Shown in pieces: positions 9,632 through 17,120 of a DNA stretch of 19,367 nucleotides (position 1 is its first letter; every line of letters starts with the position of its first letter). The position numbers and the translations under genes are program-made. This DNA comes from Celeribacter arenosi (GTDB lineage Bacteria; Pseudomonadota; Alphaproteobacteria; Rhodobacterales; Rhodobacteraceae). A model generated the notes under the pieces. The model had not been told where the DNA came from. It saw only the letters and a program-made list of their open reading frames with translations, and ran no database searches. The stretch lies in assembly GCF_039539485.1 (NCBI RefSeq), contig NZ_BAABDF010000004.1:1-19367 (forward strand). The letters run 5' to 3'.

Positions 9632-12600
9632 ATGAACCAGGAACTCTCAACCAACCCGTTCAACCCGCTGGCATCGCCTGCGACCTTCAACGAGATCAAA
9701 GTCTCGCTGGCGTCGCCGGAGCGCATCCTGTCGTGGTCCTACGGTGAGATCAAGAAACCCGAAACCATCAACTACCGGACGTTCAAGCCGGAGCGTGATG
9801 GTTTGTTCTGCGCACGTATTTTTGGCCCGATCAAAGACTACGAATGCCTGTGCGGTAAATACAAACGCATGAAGTATCGCGGCGTTGTCTGCGAGAAATG
9901 TGGTGTTGAAGTCACCCTCCAGAAAGTGCGCCGCGAGCGTATGGGCCATATCGAACTGGCCGCGCCTGTCGCTCACATCTGGTTCTTGAAATCGCTCCCG
10001 AGCCGGATCGGCCTCATGCTCGACATGACGCTGCGCGATCTCGAGCGCGTTCTCTACTTTGAGAACTACGTGGTGATCGAACCCGGTCTGACGGACCTCT
10101 CCTACGGCCAAATGTTGACCGAAGAAGAGTTCATGGACGCGCAGGATCTCTACGGCATGGATGCATTCGAAGCCGACATCGGCGCCGAAGCGATCCGTAA
10201 AATGCTCGCCAACATCGACCTTGATTCCACCGCAGAACAGCTGCGTGAGGACCTCAAGGAAGCGACCGGTGAACTCAAGCCCAAGAAGATCATCAAGCGT
10301 CTGAAGATCGTCGAAAGCTTCCTTGAATCCGGCAACCGTCCGGAGTGGATGATCCTGACCGTGATCCCTGTGATCCCGCCGGAACTCCGCCCGCTGGTGC
10401 CCCTCGACGGTGGTCGTTTCGCGACATCCGATCTCAACGATCTCTACCGCCGCGTGATCAACCGGAACAACCGTCTGAAACGCCTGATCGAACTGCGTGC
10501 GCCCGATATCATCGTGCGTAACGAAAAACGTATGCTTCAGGAATCCGTCGACGCTCTGTTCGACAACGGCCGTCGCGGTCGCGTCATCACGGGTGCCAAC
10601 AAGCGCCCGTTGAAGTCGCTGTCCGACATGCTGAAGGGTAAACAGGGTCGTTTCCGTCAGAACCTTTTGGGTAAACGCGTCGACTTCTCCGGTCGTTCGG
10701 TCATCGTGACCGGTCCGGAACTCAAACTGCATCAATGTGGTTTGCCCAAAAAGATGGCTCTCGAACTGTTCAAGCCGTTCATCTACTCGCGTCTTGAAGC
10801 CAAAGGTCTGTCCTCCACTGTGAAGCAGGCCAAGAAGTTGGTGGAAAAAGAACGTCCGGAAGTTTGGGATATCCTCGACGAGGTTATCCGCGAACACCCC
10901 GTTCTCTTGAACCGTGCACCGACGCTTCACCGTCTTGGTATCCAGGCGTTCGAGCCCGTTCTGATCGAAGGTAAAGCGATCCAGCTTCACCCGCTCGTGT
11001 GTTCGGCGTTTAACGCTGACTTCGACGGTGACCAGATGGCTGTTCACGTCCCACTTTCGCTCGAAGCACAGCTCGAAGCACGCGTTCTGATGATGTCCAC
11101 GAACAACGTTCTGTCGCCTGCCAACGGCGCACCGATCATTGTTCCTTCGCAGGATATGATTCTCGGCCTTTACTACATCACGATGGATCGTGAAGGCATG
11201 AAGGGCGAAGGCATGATCTTCTCCGACGTGGAAGAGGTCGAGCACGCACTTACCGCTGGCGAAGTCCACCTGCACGCACGCATCCAAGCGCGGATCAAGC
11301 AGATCGACGAGCACGGTCAGGAAGTGTGGAAGCGCTATGAAACAACGCCGGGCCGTCTGCGTCTGGGGTCGTTGCTGCCGCTCAACGCGAAAGCGCCGTT
11401 CGAATTGGTCAACCAGCTTCTGCGTAAGAAGGACGTCCAGCGCGTCATCGACACTGTCTACCGTTACTGCGGTCAGAAAGAGTCGGTGATCTTCTGTGAC
11501 CAGATCATGACCCTCGGCTTCCGCGAAGCGTTCAAGGGCGGTATTTCCTTCGGCAAGGCCGACATGGTTATCCCCGACAACAAATGGACACTCGTGGACG
11601 AAACCCGTGGTCTCGTGAAAGACTTTGAACAGCAGTACATGGACGGCCTCATCACGCAGGGCGAAAAGTACAACAAAGTTGTCGACGCTTGGGCGAAGTG
11701 TAACGACAAGGTCACCGAGGCCATGATGTCGACCATCTCCGCCAAGAAGATGGACGCGAATGGTGCCGAAATGGAGCCGAACTCGGTTTACATGATGGCG
11801 CACTCCGGTGCCCGTGGTTCTGTCACCCAGATGAAACAGCTGGGCGGTATGCGCGGCCTGATGGCGAAACCTTCCGGCGAGATTATCGAAACGCCGATTA
11901 TCTCGAACTTTAAAGAAGGTCTGACCGTGCTCGAGTACTTTAACTCGACCCACGGTGCCCGTAAGGGTCTGTCCGATACCGCGCTTAAAACGGCGAACTC
12001 CGGTTACCTGACACGTCGTCTCGTCGACGTGGCGCAGGATTGCATCGTGCGTCAGGTGGACTGTGGTACCGAAAAGGCGATCACTGCAGAAGCAGCCGTC
12101 AACGATGGTGAAGTCGTGTCTTCGCTCTCCGAGCGGATCCTTGGCCGTGTTGCTGCCGATGACGTTCTGCGTCCCGGCACCGACGAGGTTCTCGTCTCCA
12201 AAAACGAGATCATCGACGAGCGCAAAGCAGATGCGATCGAAACCTCTGGCATTGCCAAGCTGCGGATTCGCTCGCCTCTGACATGTGAAGCAGAAGAAGG
12301 CGTTTGTGCGAACTGTTACGGTCGTGACCTCGCGCGCGGTACTATGGTGAACCAAGGTGAAGCTGTCGGTATTATCGCCGCACAGTCCATCGGTGAGCCC
12401 GGTACACAGCTGACGATGCGGACGTTCCACATCGGCGGCGTTGCACAGGGTGGTAGCCAGTCCTTCCAGGAATCGAACCAGGAAGGTCGCATTGAGTTCC
12501 GCGACGCTAACCTTCTCGAAAACGCTCAGGGCGAACGTATCGTCATGGGCCGTAACATGGTGCTTGCCATCATCGACGAGAACAATGTGGAGCGGGCTTC

Positions 12601-13870
12601 CTACAAACTCGGCTACGGCACCAAGGTGTTTGTGACCGAGGGCGCAACGGTTACCCGTGGCGACAAGCTGTTCGAATGGGACCCCTACACTCTGCCGATT
12701 ATCGCGGAGAAAGCCGGTAAGGCAAAATTCGTCGACCTCGTCTCGGGCCTGTCGGTTCGTGACGTGACCGATGATGCGACCGGCATGACCCAGAAAATCG
12801 TGACCGATTGGCGTTCGGTGCCAAAAGGCGGCGATCTCAAGCCCGAGATCCTCGTGTTGGGTGCCGATGGCGAACCAATGCGCAACGATGCCGGCAATCC
12901 GGTTACCTACCTGATGTCCGTGGACGCGGTTCTCTCGATCGAGGACGGTCAAGACATTCAGGCCGGTGATGTGGTTGCCCGTATCCCGCGCGAAGGTGCG
13001 AAGACCAAGGACATCACCGGTGGTCTGCCGCGTGTGGCCGAACTCTTCGAAGCCCGTCGTCCGAAAGATCACGCTATCATCGCGGAAATCGACGGTCACG
13101 TGCGCTTTGGCAAGGACTACAAAAACAAACGCCGCATCTCGATCGAGCCTGTGGATGAGACGATGGAGTCCGTCGAGTACATGGTGCCGAAAGGCAAACA
13201 CATCCCTGTGGCCGAAGGCGACTTCGTCCAGAAGGGTGACTACATCATGGACGGCAACCCTGCGCCTCATGACATCCTCGCGATTATGGGTGTCGAAGCC
13301 TTGGCTGATTACATGATCGACGAAGTGCAGGACGTTTACCGTCTTCAGGGCGTTAAAATTAACGACAAGCACATCGAAGTCATCGTGCGTCAGATGCTGC
13401 AGAAATGGGAAATCCTCGACAGTGGCGACACTGTTCTTCTCAAAGGCGAAGCGGTCGACAAGGCCGAGTTCGACGAAAACAACGAGAAGGCGATTTCCAA
13501 GGGCGGTCGTGCAGCGAAGGGTCAGCCGATCCTTCTCGGCATCACCAAAGCGTCGCTTCAAACGCGCTCCTTTATCTCTGCCGCTTCCTTCCAGGAAACC
13601 ACGCGCGTCCTTACCGAAGCATCGGTTCAGGGCAAACGTGACAAGCTCGTGGGTCTCAAAGAGAACATCATCGTTGGCCGTCTTATCCCGGCCGGTACTG
13701 GTGGAGCGACCCAGCGCGTGCGCAAAATTGCTCTCGATCGCGACACCAAGGTGATCGAAGAGGCGCGTGCAGAAGCTGAAGCTGCAGCAGCACTTGCTGC
13801 GCCGGTTGAAACGATGACTGAAGGCTTTGCAGATGAAGCTGTTGTCGTGGAAACGCCTGAAAGCGAATAA
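9632..13870 (+). CDS. rpoC: DNA-directed RNA polymerase subunit beta'
   Basis: A 1412-residue beta' subunit. The N-terminal zinc ribbon uses C72, C74, C87 and C90 (E. coli 70, 72, 85, 88). The catalytic loop NADFDGDQMA spans 461-470, with D463, D465 and D467 chelating the active-site magnesium. The second zinc site is C811, C885, C892 and C895 (E. coli 814, 888, 895, 898). After the conserved assembly region near 1325-1375 the protein ends in an Ala/Glu-rich acidic tail of about 35 residues that varies between clades. TGAGGA at 9617-9622 is the ribosome site. All essential residues checked are present, so the gene is intact. A terminator follows 22 bases after the stop. Confidence 0.98.
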   Translation: MNQELSTNPFNPLASPATFNEIKVSLASPERILSWSYGEIKKPETINYRTFKPERDGLFCARIFGPIKDYECLCGKYKRMKYRGVVCEKCGVEVTLQKVRRERMGHIELAAPVAHIWFLKSLPSRIGLMLDMTLRDLERVLYFENYVVIEPGLTDLSYGQMLTEEEFMDAQDLYGMDAFEADIGAEAIRKMLANIDLDSTAEQLREDLKEATGELKPKKIIKRLKIVESFLESGNRPEWMILTVIPVIPPELRPLVPLDGGRFATSDLNDLYRRVINRNNRLKRLIELRAPDIIVRNEKRMLQESVDALFDNGRRGRVITGANKRPLKSLSDMLKGKQGRFRQNLLGKRVDFSGRSVIVTGPELKLHQCGLPKKMALELFKPFIYSRLEAKGLSSTVKQAKKLVEKERPEVWDILDEVIREHPVLLNRAPTLHRLGIQAFEPVLIEGKAIQLHPLVCSAFNADFDGDQMAVHVPLSLEAQLEARVLMMSTNNVLSPANGAPIIVPSQDMILGLYYITMDREGMKGEGMIFSDVEEVEHALTAGEVHLHARIQARIKQIDEHGQEVWKRYETTPGRLRLGSLLPLNAKAPFELVNQLLRKKDVQRVIDTVYRYCGQKESVIFCDQIMTLGFREAFKGGISFGKADMVIPDNKWTLVDETRGLVKDFEQQYMDGLITQGEKYNKVVDAWAKCNDKVTEAMMSTISAKKMDANGAEMEPNSVYMMAHSGARGSVTQMKQLGGMRGLMAKPSGEIIETPIISNFKEGLTVLEYFNSTHGARKGLSDTALKTANSGYLTRRLVDVAQDCIVRQVDCGTEKAITAEAAVNDGEVVSSLSERILGRVAADDVLRPGTDEVLVSKNEIIDERKADAIETSGIAKLRIRSPLTCEAEEGVCANCYGRDLARGTMVNQGEAVGIIAAQSIGEPGTQLTMRTFHIGGVAQGGSQSFQESNQEGRIEFRDANLLENAQGERIVMGRNMVLAIIDENNVERASYKLGYGTKVFVTEGATVTRGDKLFEWDPYTLPIIAEKAGKAKFVDLVSGLSVRDVTDDATGMTQKIVTDWRSVPKGGDLKPEILVLGADGEPMRNDAGNPVTYLMSVDAVLSIEDGQDIQAGDVVARIPREGAKTKDITGGLPRVAELFEARRPKDHAIIAEIDGHVRFGKDYKNKRRISIEPVDETMESVEYMVPKGKHIPVAEGDFVQKGDYIMDGNPAPHDILAIMGVEALADYMIDEVQDVYRLQGVKINDKHIEVIVRQMLQKWEILDSGDTVLLKGEAVDKAEFDENNEKAISKGGRAAKGQPILLGITKASLQTRSFISAASFQETTRVLTEASVQGKRDKLVGLKENIIVGRLIPAGTGGATQRVRKIALDRDTKVIEEARAEAEAAAALAAPVETMTEGFADEAVVVETPESE

Positions 13871-13884
13871 GCCTCGCGCTTACG

Positions 13885-13919
13885 AAAAATTTAGGCCCCG
13901 CAGTTTGCGGGGCCTTTTT
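13885..13919. terminator. Probable bidirectional terminator between rpoC and the glycosyltransferase gene
   Basis: AGGCCCCGC (13893-13901) pairs perfectly with GCGGGGCCT (13907-13915) around AGTTT and is followed by TTTTT on the plus strand, a textbook terminator for rpoC. On the minus strand the same stem is followed by AAA then five Ts (from the A-run 13885-13889), so it may also stop the convergent gene. Confidence 0.88.
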
Positions 13920-13941
13920 CATTTGGAAAGGTTGGACTTCC

Positions 13942-14940
13942 TCAGGCCTGCGCCGCGGCCATCTCAAGGTGATGGGAATAACGGGGGTCTGACTTTACAT
14001 CCGATCCGGCCTTCTCGTGCATCCGTGACAACAGGTCAGCGCAGCAAAGGTGGTGGAGGCGAAGCACGCCCTTAACCGCCAATAGCTGCGCCATCACCGC
14101 ATCAAACCGGTCATCGAACGCCAAAGCAGACGTATCTGTGACCTCATTTCGATTGTGCGCGAGAAAGAAGCGTTCGTTGTAGCGGTCAAAATAGAAGTTT
14201 CGCGCAGGGCAGGGAGTGCCGGCCTTGTAGGTGAAGTTTTCCAAGGTCTTGGTGACGTAATGGTTCACCTGCGCACCGGCGAGCGAAATCCACTTCGCTT
14301 TGGTCAGTTTGCGTTCCGGGCCATTCGGGTCGTAGTTCATCGGGCGGTCCGAAATATGCGCCCAGCGATTTGGACCCTCTCCCCATTTCCCCTTTCCGCG
14401 CCACCCCCGCGGCTCATGGGCAGAGATCATTTTGAAATTCTCCGCCGGTCTGAACGCGAAACTTTTGTAGAATTTGTTGGCGGGGTCCTTTTCATCGGCC
14501 GCAAGCGTGAACATCCGATGCAAAGGGCGGTCTTCCCATGTCTCAAGACCGGACGTCCCGAAACAGCGCCATTGCACCGAAATGCCGCGAAAGCGTTCGT
14601 GCATGTCCCCGACCAACCCCTGAACAGTGCCGTCGCCCCGTTTCGCAATAAGATATTCGTCGACATCGCAAAGGAAGAACCAATCCGTTTGCGCCACAAC
14701 AGGGTGGGTATGCAAAGCAATCAGGCCCGAGCGAACCGGTGCCTGGTTCTCCGCCGGAAAATGTTCGAGCTCATGACAAAAGCCGGCTTCTGCCAAGAGC
14801 TTCATCATCTCTACGGAATGGTCGGTGCAATCGTTGTGGACGAAAATCACGTCATCGAAGCCCAGCATCTTTTGCCAAGCGAGCCATTCGAGAATGAACG
14901 GACCTTCGTTGCGGACCGTTGCGCCAACGCAGAACTTCAT
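13942..14940 (-). CDS. Glycosyltransferase family 2-like protein
   Basis: A 332-residue protein of the short GT2-like (Glyco_tranf_2_4 type) family common in Rhodobacteraceae. It begins MKFCVGATVRNEGPFILEWL, where RNE (10-12) and the following helix form the nucleotide-sugar-binding start of the GT-A fold. FVHNDCTDHS (33-42) and the DxD-like CDVDEY at 91-96 (D92, D94) are the expected metal/sugar-nucleotide motifs. The start at 14940 is chosen because GGGAG lies about six bases upstream; a longer frame to 15072 would add 44 residues overlapping the divergent gene and lacks family similarity. No signal peptide or membrane helix is evident. Donor and acceptor are unknown; surface polysaccharide synthesis is a guess. 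It is convergent with rpoC and divergent from the EamA gene. Confidence 0.82.
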   Translation of the reverse strand: MKFCVGATVRNEGPFILEWLAWQKMLGFDDVIFVHNDCTDHSVEMMKLLAEAGFCHELEHFPAENQAPVRSGLIALHTHPVVAQTDWFFLCDVDEYLIAKRGDGTVQGLVGDMHERFRGISVQWRCFGTSGLETWEDRPLHRMFTLAADEKDPANKFYKSFAFRPAENFKMISAHEPRGWRGKGKWGEGPNRWAHISDRPMNYDPNGPERKLTKAKWISLAGAQVNHYVTKTLENFTYKAGTPCPARNFYFDRYNERFFLAHNRNEVTDTSALAFDDRFDAVMAQLLAVKGVLRLHHLCCADLLSRMHEKAGSDVKSDPRYSHHLEMAAAQA

Positions 14941-15047
14941 GGGCGCTCCCTTTGCCACTTCCTCAACATCGCACATGCCCGTTGTAAACACCTCGCTTCC
15001 CAATCGCCAGCGCTGGTGATAGCGCGATTTCAAAAGGGACCGAACCG
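14941..15047. promoter_or_regulatory. Divergent intergenic region
   Basis: A 107-base spacer between the start codons of the minus-strand glycosyltransferase gene and the plus-strand EamA gene. It must hold both promoters, but I see no convincing -35/-10 pair on either strand. The palindrome CAGCGCTG occurs near its centre. Confidence 0.4.
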
Positions 15048-15959
15048 ATGGCCGAACTCTCAGACAATTCACGCGGTGCTTTGCTCATGGCAGGGGCCAT
15101 GGCGGCATTTACATTTAACGACAGCTTTATGAAGGCCCTTCTGGTCGACATTCCCCTGTCGCAGGCGCTTTTGATGCGTGGTGTGTTGAACGTCTTAATG
15201 GTTTTCGTGGCAGTCGCGCCGTTCGTCGATCCGGTCACAGTGACTATGCCGCGTCGCGATTGGGTGCTGATTGTCTTGCGTTCTTTCATGGAAGTGGGAG
15301 TGGCGTTTACGTTTTTGCATGCGATAACGACAATGCCTTTGGCCAACGCCACGGCGATCATGCAAACCATGCCATTGGTCATCACTATCGCCTCGGCCTT
15401 GGTGTTTCGCGATCCGCTCGGCTGGCGCCGTATCTTGGCGATCATCGTGGGTTTTTGTGGCGTTCTCCTGATCGTCAAGCCCGGCACAGACGGCTTTAGC
15501 GCCGGCGCCCTATGGGCGCTCGCCGCTGTTGTGGCCGTAACCATACGTGACCTCTCTGTGCGGGGCATGTCCTCTGCGGCGTCAACATCCACGGTAACAC
15601 TTTGTGCCGTATTGGCCGTTGTCGTCGTGGCGGGGCTCTCAACGCTTGGCGAAGACTGGGTGCAATTGTCGACCAAGAACTGGGGCCAACTCATGGGAAC
15701 CGCAATTTGCGTGACAGTCGCCTATGTTCTCTCGGTCGTAGTGATGAAGGTTGGCGAGATTTCCTTTGTCTCGCCGTTCCGCTACACCGCTCTTATCTGG
15801 GCCCTTCTGGTTGGGTTTTTTGCCTTTGGTGAGTGGCCCGCGATTTCTTCGCTCGTGGGGGCCGCGATCATTGCGGCGACCGGCATTTACACTGTGATCC
15901 GCGAAACACGCCTGCGCCGGACCGGTCAGATCGGCGGTAAGGCGGTCAACCGCGCCTGA
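15048..15959 (+). CDS. EamA/DMT family membrane transporter
   Basis: A 303-residue inner-membrane protein of the drug/metabolite transporter superfamily. About ten hydrophobic helices are visible, arranged as two EamA repeats (roughly 8-140 and 150-290). The first begins GALLMAGAMAAFTFNDSFMK and contains the typical helix SQALLMRGVLNVLMVF. Polar residues within helices (MRGVLN, ATAIMQTMPLVIT) fit the family. A short basic tail (RETRLRRTGQIGGKAVNRA) would face the cytoplasm. AAAAGGGA at about 15032-15038 gives a good ribosome site before ATG 15048. Members export amino acids, purines or other metabolites; the substrate cannot be read from sequence. The rpsL promoter begins eight bases after its stop codon. 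Confidence 0.88.
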   Translation: MAELSDNSRGALLMAGAMAAFTFNDSFMKALLVDIPLSQALLMRGVLNVLMVFVAVAPFVDPVTVTMPRRDWVLIVLRSFMEVGVAFTFLHAITTMPLANATAIMQTMPLVITIASALVFRDPLGWRRILAIIVGFCGVLLIVKPGTDGFSAGALWALAAVVAVTIRDLSVRGMSSAASTSTVTLCAVLAVVVVAGLSTLGEDWVQLSTKNWGQLMGTAICVTVAYVLSVVVMKVGEISFVSPFRYTALIWALLVGFFAFGEWPAISSLVGAAIIAATGIYTVIRETRLRRTGQIGGKAVNRA

Positions 15960-15966
15960 GCGGCTG

Positions 15967-15995
15967 TTGACATCCCACACGACTCTCCATATACC
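15967..15995 (+). promoter_or_regulatory. Strong sigma-70-type promoter of the str operon
   Basis: A perfect TTGACA (15967-15972), a 17-base spacer and TATACC (15990-15995) predict initiation near 16002, giving an rpsL leader of about 240 nt. This is the best promoter match in the window, as expected for highly expressed ribosomal genes. Confidence 0.78.
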
Positions 15996-16013
15996 GCGCG
16001 CAATCCGGCAAAG

Positions 16014-16025
16014 GGGGAATTCCCC
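16014..16025. repeat. 12-bp perfect palindrome near the rpsL transcription start
   Basis: GGGGAATTCCCC is self-complementary and lies about 12 bases after the predicted start of the rpsL transcript. It could be a dyad protein-binding site on DNA or a short 5'-end hairpin in RNA. No regulator is known to me for it. Confidence 0.5.
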
Positions 16026-16057
16026 TCGGGTCCGAATTCAAAATCGTAGTGATCAAG

Positions 16058-16165
16058 ATGCGGGCTACTTTTAAGCCTTCATCCTCTGGGAACTCTCCGC
16101 GTCGTTCGCCTCGGAATGGGAACGATTGCGGGTTTTTGCGTTACGCGTATGTGTGTTGCGCATAA
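16058..16165 (+). CDS. Candidate 35-codon leader ORF upstream of rpsL
   Basis: ATG at 16058 opens 35 codons ending at TAA 16163-16165, inside the rpsL leader. The peptide starts MRATFKPSSSGNSPRRSPRN and ends RYAYVCCA, with two adjacent cysteines and an Arg/Pro/Ser-rich centre. The frame runs across the terminator-like hairpin, as leader peptides that control attenuators do. There is no clear ribosome site, codon use is not like the neighbouring ribosomal genes, and no homology is recognised, so it may be a chance open frame. Confidence 0.2.
   Translation: MRATFKPSSSGNSPRRSPRNGNDCGFLRYAYVCCA
16097..16137 (+). promoter_or_regulatory. Attenuator-like hairpin in the rpsL leader
   Basis: CCGCGTCGTTC (16097-16107) pairs with GAACGATTGCGG (16120-16131) through 11 pairs including one G-U and one bulged T, and is followed by GTTTTT (16132-16137). 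This is a terminator-shaped element within the leader, some 95-135 bases after the predicted transcript start. Because rpsL must be expressed, it would act as a regulated or partial terminator. Confidence 0.5.
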
Positions 16166-16180
16166 ATTTTAAATCGTTCC
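16119..16180 (+). promoter_or_regulatory. Alternative 9-bp long-range stem in the rpsL leader
   Basis: GGAACGATT (16119-16127) is perfectly complementary to AATCGTTCC (16172-16180), enclosing 44 bases. The 5' arm is the same sequence that forms the 3' arm of the terminator-like hairpin, so the two folds cannot coexist. Confidence 0.5.
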
Positions 16181-16241
16181 GGCGTGTGGGCATTTGTTCG
16201 CGAAGTCGGAGCAGTCGAAGTTAGGAACGGGAAAGAGCCCT

Positions 16242-16613
16242 ATGCCAACGATCCAACAGCTGATCCGCAAACCGCGTCAGCCGAAAGTCAAGCGCTCCAA
16301 GTCCATGCACCTGGAGCAGTGCCCGCAGAAACGCGGCGTATGCACACGCGTCTACACCACGACGCCAAAGAAACCGAACTCCGCTATGCGTAAAGTCGCC
16401 AAAGTGCGTCTGACGAATGGCTTTGAGGTCATCAGCTACATCCCCGGTGAGAGCCACAACCTTCAGGAACACTCCGTGGTTCTGATCCGTGGCGGCCGTG
16501 TAAAAGACCTTCCAGGTGTCCGTTACCACATTCTGCGTGGTGTTTTGGATACCCAGGGCGTCAAAGACCGTAAACAACGTCGTTCGAAATACGGCGCCAA
16601 GCGTCCTAAATAA
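16242..16613 (+). CDS. rpsL: 30S ribosomal protein S12
   Basis: A 123-residue S12 (uS12), located at the decoding centre and important for tRNA selection accuracy. The start at 16242 gives the universal MPTIQQLIRKPR N-terminus; the open frame extends 16 codons upstream but without family similarity. TTPKKPNSAMRKVAKVRL (40-57) includes K43 and K44, equivalent to E. coli K42 and K43 where streptomycin-resistance changes occur, so the wild-type sensitive residues are present. The loop RVKDLPGVRYH carries the conserved aspartate that RimO methylthiolates in many bacteria. A GGGAAAG stretch precedes the start. rpsG begins 12 bases after the stop. Confidence 0.97.
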   Translation: MPTIQQLIRKPRQPKVKRSKSMHLEQCPQKRGVCTRVYTTTPKKPNSAMRKVAKVRLTNGFEVISYIPGESHNLQEHSVVLIRGGRVKDLPGVRYHILRGVLDTQGVKDRKQRRSKYGAKRPK

Positions 16614-16625
16614 GGAGAGAGCGGA

Positions 16626-17096
16626 ATGTCCCGTCGTCACGCCGCTGAAAAGCGCGAAGTCCTGCCCGACGCCAAATATGGCGATCGCGTGCTGACAAAA
16701 TTCATGAACAACCTGATGATCGACGGCAAAAAATCTGCCGCCGAACGCATCGTCTACAACGCACTGACCCGCGTTGAGGATAAACTCAAGAAAGCCCCTA
16801 TCGAGGTTTTCCACGAGGCCCTCGACAACGTGAAGCCGTCTGTCGAAGTTCGTTCCCGCCGCGTCGGTGGTGCAACCTATCAGGTTCCCGTCGAAGTCCG
16901 CGTTGAGCGCCGCGAAGCTCTTGCCATCCGTTGGCTGATCTCCGCATCCCGCGCCCGTAACGAAAACACGATGGAAGAACGCCTCGCCGGTGAGCTGCTC
17001 GACGCAGTAAACGGTCGCGGTTCCGCCGTGAAAAAGCGCGAAGACACGCACAAGATGGCCGACGCCAACAAAGCGTTCAGCCACTACCGCTGGTAA
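16626..17096 (+). CDS. rpsG: 30S ribosomal protein S7
   Basis: A 156-residue S7 (uS7), the primary assembly protein for the 3' major domain of 16S rRNA, near the E site. The sequence begins MSRRHAAEKREVLPDAKYGD, and the signature region through FMNNLMIDGKKSAAERIVY (26-44) is clear. It ends FSHYRW, as in standard bacterial S7. AAGGAGAG overlapping the rpsL stop is a strong ribosome site. In E. coli S7 represses translation of the str mRNA through a target between rpsL and rpsG. Here the spacer is only 12 bases, too short for that structure, so regulation probably differs or acts in the leader. Confidence 0.97.
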   Translation: MSRRHAAEKREVLPDAKYGDRVLTKFMNNLMIDGKKSAAERIVYNALTRVEDKLKKAPIEVFHEALDNVKPSVEVRSRRVGGATYQVPVEVRVERREALAIRWLISASRARNENTMEERLAGELLDAVNGRGSAVKKREDTHKMADANKAFSHYRW

Positions 17097-17120
17097 TCAG
17101 ACCCGAAGGACCCGAGCCCA

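Noticed and set aside
9647..13561. A 1304-codon minus-strand open frame opposite rpoC
   Set aside because: Same codon-bias shadow, with similar odd composition and no ribosome site or recognisable domain.
14155..15132. A 325-codon plus-strand open frame opposite the glycosyltransferase gene
   Set aside because: The minus-strand frame has clear GT2 motifs and a ribosome site, while this one has neither and runs into the EamA gene.
16131..16166. Possible second promoter before rpsL (TTGCGT and TAAATT words)
   Set aside because: Spacing is wrong for sigma-70 (about 21 bases), and the TTGACA promoter upstream is far better.
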